From Alphaproteobacteria bacterium (GTDB taxonomy: Bacteria; Pseudomonadota; Alphaproteobacteria; Sphingomonadales; Sphingomonadaceae): DNA of 64,000 nucleotides. The notes under the pieces are model-generated. The model was not told the origin of the DNA. It was given only the letters and a program-made list of their open reading frames with translations, and ran no database searches. This document shows, piece after piece, positions 46,467 to 54,916 of the stretch. Where the stretch lies: the NCBI GenBank assembly GCA_003241875.1, contig QBLU01000004.1, positions 61,332 through 125,331 on the forward strand, written 5' to 3'. Numbering within the stretch: the stretch's first letter is position 1; every line of letters starts with the position of its first letter. A program made the position numbers and the translations under genes.

Positions 46467-47927
46467 ATGCGGATCGGGGAATTGTTGGTTGCGGCGCGTC
46501 TGGTGACGCCCGACGATGTCGATGCGGCGCTGCAGCTGCAATCGAGCGAAGGCGGCAGCATCGGCCAGAAGCTGATCGAGATCGGCGCCATCGACCAGGC
46601 GACGCTCGACAAGTTCTCGCATCAGATACCCAAGGCGCCGGTATCGATCGCCGAAACAGGCATCAGCGAAACCGAACTGCTCAACCTGCTGCTGAAGACG
46701 GTGCTGTCGGGCGGGCTGGAAACGCTGGCCGCATGCGCCGATGCGATGCGGCTGCCAACGGCGATAATGGCCGAATTGTTCGATAGCGGCGTGCGCAACC
46801 AGCTGTTCAACGGCCTTGGCCAGGCGATGGGCGGCGGCGGCATGCGCTATGGCCTGACCGAAAAGGGCCGCAAGCGCGCCGTGGAGGCGTTGGAGGCGTC
46901 GAGCTATGCCGGCGCCGCGCCGGTGACGCTGGCGAGCTATACGCACTGGCTGGAGCTGCAGAAGGTCACCAACGAGAATATCGACTGGGCCGGAATCCAG
47001 GCTGCCTTTGCCGACTTGCAGGTTGCTGATGCCTTTGTCGACCAGATCGGGCCGGCGATCCGGTCGGGGCGGCCGGTGCTGCTCTATTGCCCGCCGGGCA
47101 ACGGCAAGACATCGACGGCGCAGCGATTGAGCCGGGTGTTCAAGGACGTCATCTATGTCCCGCACGCGGTGATGATCGACGGCCAGATCATGCGGGTTTT
47201 CGATCCCGACGTGCACCAGCCGGTCGACAACAAGCCGAAATCGGCGCTGCTCACGGTGTCGCTGTTTGCCGAGGATTTCGATCAGCGCTGGGTGGCGTGC
47301 AAGCGGCCGTTCATCGTCACCGGCGGCGAACTGACGCTGGAGATGCTCGACCTGCGATACGAACCGACGGCGAATTTCTATGAAGCGCCCTTGCATGTGA
47401 AGGCGGCGGGCGGGTGCCTGTTGATCGACGATTTCGGCCGCCAGATCGTGTCGCCGACGGCGCTGCTCAACCGCTGGATCGTGCCGCTGGAAAGCCGCGT
47501 CGACTATATGAAGCTGCACACCGGCAAGAGCTTCAAACTGCCGTTCGAGGCGATCGTGATCTTTTCGACGAACCTGGCGCCCGCCGATTTGATGGACCCG
47601 GCGTTCCTGCGGCGCATCCCGTACAAGCTGGAGGTCGGCGCGCCGCCGCTGGCGCTGTACAAGCGCATCTGGGCCGATGTTTCGGCGGCGAATGGCCTGG
47701 GGGCGGCGTTCAACGACGCGGTGTTCGACGATATCGTCGCCAAGCTGACCGCCAGGAACGTGCCGCTGGCGGCCTATCAGCCACGTTTCCTCATCGAACA
47801 GATCGTGGCGGCGTGCCGGTTCAAGGCGATGCCGATGGGCTTCCACGTCGAATTCGTCGATTACGCGCTGAGCAACCTGTCGATCGGCGGCGATGCGCCG
47901 CCCGGGACGCTGGCCAAGGTGGCGTAA
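46467..47927 (+). CDS. AAA-type ATPase with GspE/MshEN-like N-terminal domain
   Basis: 486 residues. The N-terminal ~55 residues ('IGELLVAARLVTPDDVDAAL' ... 'GQKLIEIGAID') resemble the MshEN/GspE N-domain of type II secretion and type IV pilus ATPases. A helical linker and then an ATPase domain follow: Walker A 'YCPPGNGKTSTAQRL' near residue 212, Walker B 'CLLIDDFGRQ', sensor 'VIFSTNLAP' and an arginine-rich 'AFLRRIPYKLEV'. It is an AAA remodelling ATPase, not a GspE motor. Proteins of this architecture are uncharacterised to my knowledge. Confidence 0.7.
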   Translation: MRIGELLVAARLVTPDDVDAALQLQSSEGGSIGQKLIEIGAIDQATLDKFSHQIPKAPVSIAETGISETELLNLLLKTVLSGGLETLAACADAMRLPTAIMAELFDSGVRNQLFNGLGQAMGGGGMRYGLTEKGRKRAVEALEASSYAGAAPVTLASYTHWLELQKVTNENIDWAGIQAAFADLQVADAFVDQIGPAIRSGRPVLLYCPPGNGKTSTAQRLSRVFKDVIYVPHAVMIDGQIMRVFDPDVHQPVDNKPKSALLTVSLFAEDFDQRWVACKRPFIVTGGELTLEMLDLRYEPTANFYEAPLHVKAAGGCLLIDDFGRQIVSPTALLNRWIVPLESRVDYMKLHTGKSFKLPFEAIVIFSTNLAPADLMDPAFLRRIPYKLEVGAPPLALYKRIWADVSAANGLGAAFNDAVFDDIVAKLTARNVPLAAYQPRFLIEQIVAACRFKAMPMGFHVEFVDYALSNLSIGGDAPPGTLAKVA

Positions 47928-47944
47928 CCGCCTCGCATGAAAAA

Positions 47945-47971
47945 GGCCGCCGGGGTGAACCCCCGGCGGCC
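47945..47971. terminator. bidirectional intrinsic terminator
   Basis: 11-bp perfect stem GGCCGCCGGGG/CCCCGGCGGCC (47945-47955 with 47961-47971), loop TGAAC, with AAAAA on the left and TT on the right. It lies between the convergent ATPase and PEP-CTERM genes; the A-run gives the minus-strand transcript a U-tract. Confidence 0.8.
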
Positions 47972-47989
47972 TTCATCTGTCCGATGAGT

Positions 47990-48664
47990 TCAGGCGGTGA
48001 CGGCGACACGGCGGCGCATTGCGGCGCCGACGAGGCCGAAGCCACCGATCATCAAGGCCCAGCTTGCCGGCTCCGGCACGGCGGCGCCGGTGGCGAAGGT
48101 GGTGACGAGCGCACCGGTGCCAGCGCCGCCATCGCCGCCAACATAGCCCCAGGCGCGCGATGTCTGAACGCCCTGGTAATCGGCCTGGAAAAAGGAATTG
48201 TAAGCGTTGAGCGGGCTGGCCGCGGTAATCGACACGTCGAGCAACAGGTTGCCGCCGCTCGGGTCATAGCTGAAGGCCGGGCCGGCAAAGGTCAGGACGT
48301 CGGGCATCTCCCCCGACACCACGAAGCTGCCGAAGCTGCCGAGCAGGGCGCCCTGGTTGGTCGCACGGTCGGTCGACAGGTCGTTCACTGCTGTACCGGT
48401 GGTATAGAAGTTGAGCGTGTAGGTCGCCGTGTCCATCGCGCCGCCCTGGCTTTTGAAGACGCTGATGGCGCTGATGCTGATCGGGCCGCCAAAGGCGGTT
48501 GCGCTGTAGACTTGCTGGTACCAGACGCCCTCATCCGTGGGCAGGCAGCTGAATGGATAACAGTTGCCGCCCCCGTTGCTGCCGACCGTCACATCGGCGG
48601 CGGCCGGTGCGGCGGCCAGCAATGACAGCAGCGTGGATGCCAGTGCGAGCTTGATCGTGTTCAT
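47990..48664 (-). CDS. PEP-CTERM (PEPxxWA type) sorting-signal secreted protein
   Basis: 224 residues from ATG 48664 (GGGGGAAC upstream; 16 further residues in frame are not used). Signal peptide MNTIKLALASTLLSLLAAAP, a Gly/Ser/Thr-rich beta body ('DPSGGNLLLDVSITAASPLN'), and the sorting tail VPEPASWALM, a helix and RRRVAVTA. Similar proteins are exported and processed by an exosortase-type enzyme. It is the second such protein in the window, unrelated in its body to the one at 41513-42139. Confidence 0.8.
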   Translation of the reverse strand: MNTIKLALASTLLSLLAAAPAAADVTVGSNGGGNCYPFSCLPTDEGVWYQQVYSATAFGGPISISAISVFKSQGGAMDTATYTLNFYTTGTAVNDLSTDRATNQGALLGSFGSFVVSGEMPDVLTFAGPAFSYDPSGGNLLLDVSITAASPLNAYNSFFQADYQGVQTSRAWGYVGGDGGAGTGALVTTFATGAAVPEPASWALMIGGFGLVGAAMRRRVAVTA

Positions 48665-48822
48665 GTTGTTCCCCCGGATTTCGACCGGGCCCCCGGTGAA
48701 TGGTTCACACATATTACATTTCTGTCCCGTGGCAAAGCGTAATGATTTCGGGGATAAGGCGGTCTTCGCTGCCGCCGCTGTTCCACGAGCACCGTTCGAC
48801 AGCTCTGATCGACGTCTGCCCT

Positions 48823-49755
48823 TCAGTCTTCTCGAGCAACCGGGGTAGACGCGCTTTCGCCGAGGCGTTCGCCACGGACGACGGTGCCATATCGGGAAAA
48901 CGGCGAATCATGGTGTCGCTTGCGGGTGGCTTCGAGAGAGACGCTGTATCGGGGGTCTTGCGGGCGAACCTGGCCGTCGATGAAATTTGCCACATCCCAG
49001 GCCTGCTGAACCGACAGGCTGCCTTCCTGGCCAAGCGGCATGTTCGCGTGGATGAACGCGGCCGCCTTGTCGATCGTGGCCATGCCGGCGCCCCAGGCGA
49101 ACGATCGTGCGCCCCAAAGCGGCGGATAGCCCGTGCCGCCGGCGACCGCCTGGCCAGCGCCATCGCTTCCGTGGCAGCTGGCGCATTTCTCGGCAAAGAC
49201 GTTGGCGCCGCGCGCGTCATCCGCAGGCAGTGCGGGTGGCGCTAGGGCCGGAAAGCCGCGACCTGCCGGCGACATGCCGCTCGGCAAGCCGCGCGCCAGA
49301 AAGGCGGCATAGGTTTCGATGGCAAGCAACTCGCGGCTTCCAAGCGGTGGCGGCGTGCCGTTGAGGCTGTAGAGGAAACAGTCCTGCACGCGTTTTTGAA
49401 AGCTGTTGATCTCACCGTTTTTCTTGCGGAACGCCGGGAAATTCACGAACGCCGCCCAGAGCGGTGCGGCACCGGCTTTGCGCCCGGCGTCGAGATGGCA
49501 GTTGCTGCAGACGAGGCCATTGCCGACATAGCCCGGCGCCAGCTTCGCCGTGTCCGTCATCAGCCTGGCACCGAGCCGAACGGCATCTCCATAGGCATCG
49601 GCGGGCGCGTCAGCGGCAAGCGGCGGCACGAACACCGGCGCGATGGCGACAGTAGCCGGTGCCGGTGTTGCCGCGTGCGGCCGGGTCGCAACGAACATCG
49701 CCGCGGCACCCGCCGTCGCACCGATTGCAAGGCCTGCCAGAAGCGCGCGTTTCAT
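48823..49755 (-). CDS. TsdA/SoxA-like dihaem cytochrome c (thiosulfate dehydrogenase-like)
   Basis: 310 residues from ATG 49755 (signal/anchor MKRALLAGLAIGATAGAAAM); the longer frame lacks a signal. Haem sites are C83-x2-C86-H87 and C191-x2-C194-H195. Between them C126 in 'KRVQDCFLYSLNGTPPPLGS' occupies the position of the haem-ligating Cys of TsdA, and M239 ('HANMPLGQ') could ligate the second haem. 'YVGNGLVCSNCHLDAG' is a family landmark. TsdA joins thiosulfate to tetrathionate in the periplasm. Placement beside SQR, rhodanese and persulfide-dioxygenase genes fits sulfur oxidation; a related sulfur substrate is possible. Confidence 0.75.
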   Translation of the reverse strand: MKRALLAGLAIGATAGAAAMFVATRPHAATPAPATVAIAPVFVPPLAADAPADAYGDAVRLGARLMTDTAKLAPGYVGNGLVCSNCHLDAGRKAGAAPLWAAFVNFPAFRKKNGEINSFQKRVQDCFLYSLNGTPPPLGSRELLAIETYAAFLARGLPSGMSPAGRGFPALAPPALPADDARGANVFAEKCASCHGSDGAGQAVAGGTGYPPLWGARSFAWGAGMATIDKAAAFIHANMPLGQEGSLSVQQAWDVANFIDGQVRPQDPRYSVSLEATRKRHHDSPFSRYGTVVRGERLGESASTPVARED

Positions 49756-49837
49756 CGGCCGCAGCCTGTGACCGGCAGATCCAAGCCGTTGCCTGCCCTT
49801 TGCTTGTGGATCATCGCCGATTTCTAAACCGTCCGTT

Positions 49838-50040
49838 ATGTCAGGACAATCAATGCGCCGGGTTTCGTTGCTCATCTCGACATTGCTGGCCTTTGCGGCA
49901 GCGGCCATGGCGGCGCCAGCGCCCGCCGCGCGGACGCCGGGCGCCAGTCCATCAGGGCCTTGACCGTCGCCAACAATGGCGAGGCCACAATCACGACGCC
50001 GCAGTTGCCGTGCTACGCCATCACGACCGATCAGGCGTGT
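49838..50040 (+). pseudogene. frameshifted remnant of a small secreted protein
   Basis: ATG 49838 (or 49853, MRRVSLLISTLLAFAAAAMA) encodes a signal peptide, but the frame stops at 49963 after a few mature residues. In another frame the sequence continues plausibly (DAGRQSIRALTVANNGEATI...), and the break falls near 49930 in a CGCGCGGACGCC run. It then runs into the convergent AhpD-like gene. A decayed gene is the best reading. Confidence 0.4.
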
Positions 50041-50383
50041 CGCGCGCGGCGATCTGATCCACTGCCTCCAGCGCCTTGGCCGCGTACATCACCGAGGGCC
50101 CGGCGCCCATGTAGACCGCCATCGCCAGCGTTTCGGCGACTTCGGCACGAGAGGCGCCCTGCTTCACCGCGCCTTCGGCGTGATAGGCGATGCACGGGTC
50201 GCAACGCACCGCGACGCTGACCGCCAGTGCTACCAGCTCCTTGGTTTTGCCGTCCAGCGCTTCGCCGCCGTGGGCGGCGCGCGCCATGTCCGAAAAGGCT
50301 TTCATCACGTCGGGGGAGGCCTTGCGCAGATCGCGCACGGCACCGTTCATCGCACCCATCAGGGCGAGCCAATCTTCGACCAT
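50021..50383 (-). CDS. carboxymuconolactone decarboxylase/AhpD-like protein
   Basis: 120 residues from ATG 50383 (GCAGGAGCAGGTT upstream; the longer frame has no site). CMD-family helical fold with the redox motif C61-x2-C64 and H68 in 'RCDPCIAYHAEGAV', as in AhpD-type thiol peroxidase partners. A thiol-redox role, for example handling a persulfide or reducing a peroxiredoxin, fits the neighbouring sulfur genes. It is first in a minus-strand run ending at the cytochrome. Confidence 0.8.
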   Translation of the reverse strand: MVEDWLALMGAMNGAVRDLRKASPDVMKAFSDMARAAHGGEALDGKTKELVALAVSVAVRCDPCIAYHAEGAVKQGASRAEVAETLAMAVYMGAGPSVMYAAKALEAVDQIAARDTPDRS

Positions 50384-50451
50384 AACCTGCTCCTGCTCTC
50401 GTTTTCGACGGTTGCGGCGGGGCGACTTGCTTATGCCGCCGTCGCAAAAGC

Positions 50452-50646
50452 TTAACGCCCGCCCGATCGGCTGCTCCAGCCGAAAATCGAATAGAGCGGA
50501 CAGCTGCTCATCATGCCGGTCAGCAACGGCACCAGTCCGATCCAGCCCCATGTGGTCCTGGGACCGACGAAGACGAGAGCGAGCAGGCCCACCCCCAGGA
50601 TGATGCGCATCACGCGATCAGCGCTGCCGATATTGGTCTTGAACAT
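50452..50646 (-). CDS. DUF2892 (YgaP-like) small membrane protein
   Basis: 64 residues: start 'FKTNIGSADRVMRIILGVGL', two hydrophobic segments, and a Cys in 'MMSSCPLYSIFGWS', all typical of the DUF2892 family, known as the membrane part of the YgaP rhodanese. These proteins cluster with rhodanese, SQR and persulfide dioxygenase genes. Its role is thought to involve sulfur transfer or movement at the membrane, unproven. Confidence 0.8.
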   Translation of the reverse strand: MFKTNIGSADRVMRIILGVGLLALVFVGPRTTWGWIGLVPLLTGMMSSCPLYSIFGWSSRSGGR

Positions 50647-50672
50647 GGTCGTGTCTCCCTGGTGAAACGGTT

Positions 50673-51926
50673 TCAGTCTTCCCGGCCGAGCGCGGCGGAC
50701 AGCCGATAGGCCGTCGTCACGCGGGCGGCATCGGCCTGTGCGGCGCGCGCCGTGGAGGCGATCGCCTCGCGCTCGGCGTCGAGGAGGTCGAACTGCGGCT
50801 TCATGCCGACGCGCACTTCATGGGCAACGCTGATGCGGGCCTGTTCACTGGCACGCGCCTGATCGGCGGCGGCAATCGCGATCAGTTGCGCGGTGCGCAG
50901 TCCCTGGAACAAGGTGACGACCTGTTCCTCGACCTGCTGACGGGCCGCGCGCAGCCGGGCTTCGGCGACCCGCACCTCGGCATTGGTTTCGGTGATCCGG
51001 CCAGCGACGCGACCCCCATTGTACAGTTGCCAGTTGGCGCGCACGCCGACCGTCGCCGCATTGGCGCGATAATCCGGAAAGAACTGGTCGCTGACGCGCC
51101 CGGCCTCGGCGAAGGCGCCGACGGTCGGCAGGCGTTCGGCGCGAGCACCGCGACTGGCGGCGCGGGCGCCGGCAAGCCCGGCCTCGGCCTGCGCGATTCC
51201 GGCGCTGTTGTGGGCTGCCAAGGCCACCGCTTCGTCGAGCGTCGGCGGGGCAGGGGGGCCGGCGGGCAGCGGTGCGAGGTCTAGCGGATCGTCGCCGACA
51301 AGGTTGCGATAGTGCGCGCGTGCCGCCGCAACAGCACCTTCGGCACCCGCAAGTCCGCCGCGCGCTTCCGCCAACCGGGCCGATGCCTGGGCAACTTCGG
51401 TGTCGGGGCTTTCGCCGGCCTTGTAGCGCAGCCTCGCCTGGCGTTCGATTTCGCTGGTCTGGGCGAGCAGCCGTTGCCACGACGCCACCATGATGGTCGA
51501 CGTCAACACGTTGCCATAGGCATCGGCGACGGCGGCAGCGAGGTCGCCGCGGGCGTTTATGCGTCCGGCCTCGGCCACGGCCAGGCCGGCCCGGGCCTGC
51601 GCCACTGCGGCGGCAACGCGGCCGCCGCTGAACAGCGGCTGCTCGATCGATGCCTGCGCCGTCAAAGGGGTCACATTTGCGCCGCCAAGGCCGAAAAAGC
51701 CCTGCGGATCGAGCCGGCCATAGCCGAGAGAGCCGCGCACCGTGACCGTCGGCAAGCCAGCGGACTTCGCCTGGGTGACACGGCCGCCGGCGGCCTCGCG
51801 GCCGGCATCGGCAATGGTGATCGACGGGTCATGGGCCAGTGCCGCGGCGATCGCGTCGTCGAGCGTCGTGGCATCAACCGGCGCAGCCAGCGATGCGAGC
51901 AGCAGGGCGACGCAGGCTCGGTTCAT
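50673..51926 (-). CDS. TolC-family outer membrane efflux channel
   Basis: 417 residues from ATG 51926, overlapping the DUF2892 stop by 4 bp. Signal peptide MNRACVALLLASLAAPVDAT, then two OEP-type coiled repeats ('ARLRYKAGESPDTEVAQASA' and 'ISVAHEVRVGMKPQFDLLDA' are the matching halves). It forms the outer-membrane exit duct for a tripartite pump. The adaptor and RND genes lie 2-7 kb away on the other strand, beyond SQR and rhodanese, so they presumably act together. Confidence 0.85.
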   Translation of the reverse strand: MNRACVALLLASLAAPVDATTLDDAIAAALAHDPSITIADAGREAAGGRVTQAKSAGLPTVTVRGSLGYGRLDPQGFFGLGGANVTPLTAQASIEQPLFSGGRVAAAVAQARAGLAVAEAGRINARGDLAAAVADAYGNVLTSTIMVASWQRLLAQTSEIERQARLRYKAGESPDTEVAQASARLAEARGGLAGAEGAVAAARAHYRNLVGDDPLDLAPLPAGPPAPPTLDEAVALAAHNSAGIAQAEAGLAGARAASRGARAERLPTVGAFAEAGRVSDQFFPDYRANAATVGVRANWQLYNGGRVAGRITETNAEVRVAEARLRAARQQVEEQVVTLFQGLRTAQLIAIAAADQARASEQARISVAHEVRVGMKPQFDLLDAEREAIASTARAAQADAARVTTAYRLSAALGRED

Positions 51927-52126
51927 TTGAACGCGACGCCAGGCGCCAGGCCCAGTTTGCGGAACACGATCGCCGCGGGGCAGAACCCGGTGAACGCCGA
52001 CTGGATCAAGTTGAACCCGGCAAAGGCCGTCAACGCCAGCCACCAGGGGCTGAACAGCAACGACAGGCCGACGCTGGCGAGGACGACACAGCCGGCAAAC
52101 GCCAGCACGGCACGATCGAGAGTCAT
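51923..52126 (-). CDS. DUF2892 family small membrane protein
   Basis: 67 residues, two membrane segments, 'NLIQSAFTGFCPAAIVFRKL' with the family Cys. It overlaps both neighbours by 4 bp (SQR upstream, TolC downstream), so sulfide oxidation, this protein and the channel are translated as a unit. The second DUF2892 copy in the run. Confidence 0.8.
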   Translation of the reverse strand: MTLDRAVLAFAGCVVLASVGLSLLFSPWWLALTAFAGFNLIQSAFTGFCPAAIVFRKLGLAPGVAFK

Positions 52127-53424
52127 TTCCGGACCTCCTTGAGCTTGTGGACACCGATCAGTTCCAGCGCGAGTTTTTCGTAGAAGGGCTCGCTCTCGCC
52201 CCGGCGGATCTTGCGCAGGAAGTATTTTTCAAAGCCGATCTTGGCGAGGTGCACCCATTTGCCCTGCGCCGCCCAGTTGACGTTGCGCGGCGGTATCTGC
52301 GGCTGGGCGATGAAGCAGACACCATCGTCGCCGAAATCGGCGAGGCAGATGGCATTCCAGCTGGCCTGCGCGGTCGGCTCGCGGCCATCGATGATGGCGT
52401 CGAGGTTCATGGTAATCGCGGTGGCCATGCTTTCGATCATGAAGCCGGTCTTGGGCACGCCGACCGGCACCGGCGTCGGCCCGGTCGGCGGAATGGCGAC
52501 GCAGACGCCGAGCGCGAAGATTTCGGGAAAGACCGGATTGCGCTGGTGCTTGTCGACAAGGACAAAGCCGCGCGGATTGGTCAGGCCCTCAATGCCGAAG
52601 ATCGCCGGCACGCCGCGAAAGGCTGGCAGCAGCATCGCATAACCGAACGGCAGGTCGTGCGATCTGGTCACGGCGCCGCCCTCAACAATCTCGTCGACAT
52701 GCATCATGCCGGCTTCGACGCTGGTGACCCGGGCGCTGGTGATCCATTTGATATGGCGGTTGCGCATCTCGCTTTCGAGAATGCCCTTGGTGTCGCCGAC
52801 GCCGTCGAGGCCGAGATGGCCGACATAGGGCTCGGCGGTGACGAAGGTCATCGGCACCTGGTCGCGGATCTTGCGGCGCCGCAATTCGGTGTCGAGGATC
52901 ATCGCGAATTCATAGGCCGGGCCGTAGCAGGAGGCGCCCTGTGCGGCGCCGATGATGATCGGCCCCGGATTGAGCACGAAGGCGTCGAACGCGTCGGCGG
53001 CCTCGGCGGCATGGTGGGTCTGGCAGACCGAGACGGTATGGCCCTTGGGGCCAAAGCCGGGGATTTCGTCATAGGTATGGTCGGGACCGGTGGCGATTAC
53101 GAGATAGTCGTAAACGATGCTGCTGCCGTCGTTAAGCTCGATGCGCTTTTCGCCCGGGTGCAGCCGCTTGGCGCCAATGGCGGTGAAGCCGATGCCATGA
53201 TCGGCGAAGATCGGTGGCAGATGGACCCGGATTGCTTCGGGTTCGCGCCAGCGCACGGCAACCCATGGATTCGACGGCACGAACCAATAGTCCTCCGACT
53301 CAGCGATAACGATGATTTCGGCACGCTTCCTGAGTTTTGCGCGCAGCTCGTAGGCGGCGATGGTGCCGCCGAGCTCGGCGCCCAGGACGATGATTTTCGG
53401 CAGCGCCACGATCGTTCTCCCCAT
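52123..53424 (-). CDS. sulfide:quinone oxidoreductase-like flavoprotein
   Basis: 433 residues. Rossmann FAD motif 'KIIVLGAELGGTIAAYEL' (variant GxGxxG), 'YDYLVIATGP' and a C-terminal 'GVPKTGFMIESMATAITMN'. Three cysteines, C134 ('VSVCQTHH'), C166 ('QGASCYGPAYEF') and C360 ('NAICLADFGDDG'), sit at spacing close to the catalytic C128/C160/C356 of Acidithiobacillus SQR. It should oxidise sulfide to polysulfide or persulfide, passing electrons to quinone at the membrane. It heads the minus-strand run with DUF2892 and TolC and diverges from rhodanese. Confidence 0.8.
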   Translation of the reverse strand: MGRTIVALPKIIVLGAELGGTIAAYELRAKLRKRAEIIVIAESEDYWFVPSNPWVAVRWREPEAIRVHLPPIFADHGIGFTAIGAKRLHPGEKRIELNDGSSIVYDYLVIATGPDHTYDEIPGFGPKGHTVSVCQTHHAAEAADAFDAFVLNPGPIIIGAAQGASCYGPAYEFAMILDTELRRRKIRDQVPMTFVTAEPYVGHLGLDGVGDTKGILESEMRNRHIKWITSARVTSVEAGMMHVDEIVEGGAVTRSHDLPFGYAMLLPAFRGVPAIFGIEGLTNPRGFVLVDKHQRNPVFPEIFALGVCVAIPPTGPTPVPVGVPKTGFMIESMATAITMNLDAIIDGREPTAQASWNAICLADFGDDGVCFIAQPQIPPRNVNWAAQGKWVHLAKIGFEKYFLRKIRRGESEPFYEKLALELIGVHKLKEVRK

Positions 53425-53458
53425 CAGGATCCGGCAGTTTCGATACCGGAGAAGCCGC

Positions 53459-53503
53459 TTGACGAAATATAAGAGTTACGCGATATATACAAGTCATAAA
53501 TCG
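53459..53503. promoter_or_regulatory. divergent promoter with 23-bp operator (sulfide island site A)
   Basis: TTGACG (53459) and GATATA (53482) with a 17-bp spacer form a good promoter for rhodanese. Overlapping it, CGATATAT-ACAAGTC-ATAAATCG (53481-53503) is an inverted repeat with 7 of 8 arm pairs matching. It resembles site B at 59696-59718 (CGATT... in both). SQR starts 57 bp to the left, so binding here would control both directions, probably by the BigR-like ArsR at 58170. Confidence 0.6.
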
Positions 53504-53531
53504 TAGTGACGTGTTTTGCAGGGAGATCGAC

Positions 53532-53870
53532 ATGTTCGGGTTCGGGAAATCCGCCAACCATCGCGAAATCAGCGCCAGCGAGCTGCAGGCCGGAATGGCG
53601 GCCGGAGAGGTCATCCTGGTCGATGTCCGCGAACCCGACGAGTTCGCCGCGGAGCACATCGCGGGTGCCGTCAACTGCCCGCTGTCGGGCTTCGATGCCG
53701 CCGCATTGCCCATCGCGCCGGGCAAGACCGTGGTTTTGCAATGTGCCGGCGGCAAGCGTTCGGGGATGGCGCTCGACAAATGCGCCGCGGCCCGGGCTGC
53801 GGTCGACACGCATCTCGGCGGCGGGCTTGCCGCCTGGAAAGCCGCCGGCTTGCCGACCGTCCGCCGATAA
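53532..53870 (+). CDS. rhodanese-like sulfurtransferase
   Basis: 112 residues from ATG 53532 with GGGAG 6 bp before. Single rhodanese domain with 'VILVDVREPDEFAAEHIAGA' and active-site C71 in 'LQCAGGKRSGMAL'. It should carry sulfane sulfur as a cysteine persulfide, taking it from SQR products. First gene of rhodanese - adaptor - RND - ArsR. Confidence 0.9.
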   Translation: MFGFGKSANHREISASELQAGMAAGEVILVDVREPDEFAAEHIAGAVNCPLSGFDAAALPIAPGKTVVLQCAGGKRSGMALDKCAAARAAVDTHLGGGLAAWKAAGLPTVRR

Positions 53871-53884
53871 CAGGGAAGCTGGGC

Positions 53885-54916
53885 ATGGCGACATTCGGGG
53901 CGCGGCCGATATGGCTGGTGGGGGCGGCCTTGCTGGCGCCGGCGGGCTGCGACGAGAAAAAGGCTGCCGCGCCGATCGCCGCAACCATGCCCGCCGGCCA
54001 GAAATTGAAGCTGCTGGCGACCGATATCGCCGACATGAAGACGGTGTCGGCCGAGATCACCAGCCGCGACCAGGCGGATGCCCGCGCCCGCATTCCCGGC
54101 ACGCTGGTCTCGCTGACGGTCCGCGCCGGCGACAGCGTTACGCGCGGCCAGCGCATCGGCATAGTGACCGACGCCCGGCTTGGCTATGAAACCGTCGCTG
54201 CCAGCGCCCAGGTCGCCGCCGCCGATGCCGAGGCGGTGCGCGCCCGCGCCGAACTCGCGCGGATCGACGATCTCTATCGTAACAGGGTCTATGCCAAGGC
54301 GCGGCTCGATACCGCCGTGGCGACGGCGCGGGCCGCCGATGCACGGGTGGCAGCGGCCCGCGCCCAGCAGGGCGCCAGCGCCAGTATCGCCGGGCAGGGC
54401 GCCGTGCTCGCGCCAGCCAATGGCTGGGTCCTGCGTGCCGACGTGCCGGCGGGATCGGTCGTCTCGCCCGGCCAGTCGATCGCCACGATCACCGCCGGGC
54501 CGCCGGTGCTGCGGCTGATGCTGCCGGAAACGCTCGCCGGCGCCTTGCGTGTCGGCGCCCCGGTGACCGTGACCGATCCTGTCGACGGCGCCCGCGCCGG
54601 CCGGATCGTCCAGATCTATCCGGCGATCAGCGGCGGTCAGGTGATTGCCGATGCCAGCTTGCCCGGCCTGTCGGAACGCTTCATCGGCCGCCGCATCAGC
54701 GTCGCCATCGAAACCGGCCGTCGCACCGCGATCGTCGTGCCGCGCCGTTTCGTCACCACGCGCTTTGGCGTCGATTACCTCGACGTCGTGTCGGCCGGCC
54801 AGGTCAGCGCGGTGCCGGTGCAGACCACGCCGGTGCCGGGCAGCGACGCGGTCGAGATCCTGTCGGGCGTCGGTGCCGGCGATACGCTCTTTCTCGCTGC
54901 CGGCACCGCCGGATGA
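53885..54916 (+). CDS. RND efflux periplasmic adaptor (membrane fusion) lipoprotein
   Basis: 343 residues from ATG 53885, 14 bp after rhodanese. Lipobox 'LLAPAGC' with C22 as the lipidated residue. HlyD/MFP organisation: lipoyl half 'RIPGTLVSLTVRAGDSVTRG', alpha-hairpin, second lipoyl half 'VLAPANGWVLRADVPAGS', beta-barrel and membrane-proximal domains. It links the RND pump to TolC. Overlaps the pump gene by 4 bp. Confidence 0.85.
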   Translation: MATFGARPIWLVGAALLAPAGCDEKKAAAPIAATMPAGQKLKLLATDIADMKTVSAEITSRDQADARARIPGTLVSLTVRAGDSVTRGQRIGIVTDARLGYETVAASAQVAAADAEAVRARAELARIDDLYRNRVYAKARLDTAVATARAADARVAAARAQQGASASIAGQGAVLAPANGWVLRADVPAGSVVSPGQSIATITAGPPVLRLMLPETLAGALRVGAPVTVTDPVDGARAGRIVQIYPAISGGQVIADASLPGLSERFIGRRISVAIETGRRTAIVVPRRFVTTRFGVDYLDVVSAGQVSAVPVQTTPVPGSDAVEILSGVGAGDTLFLAAGTAG

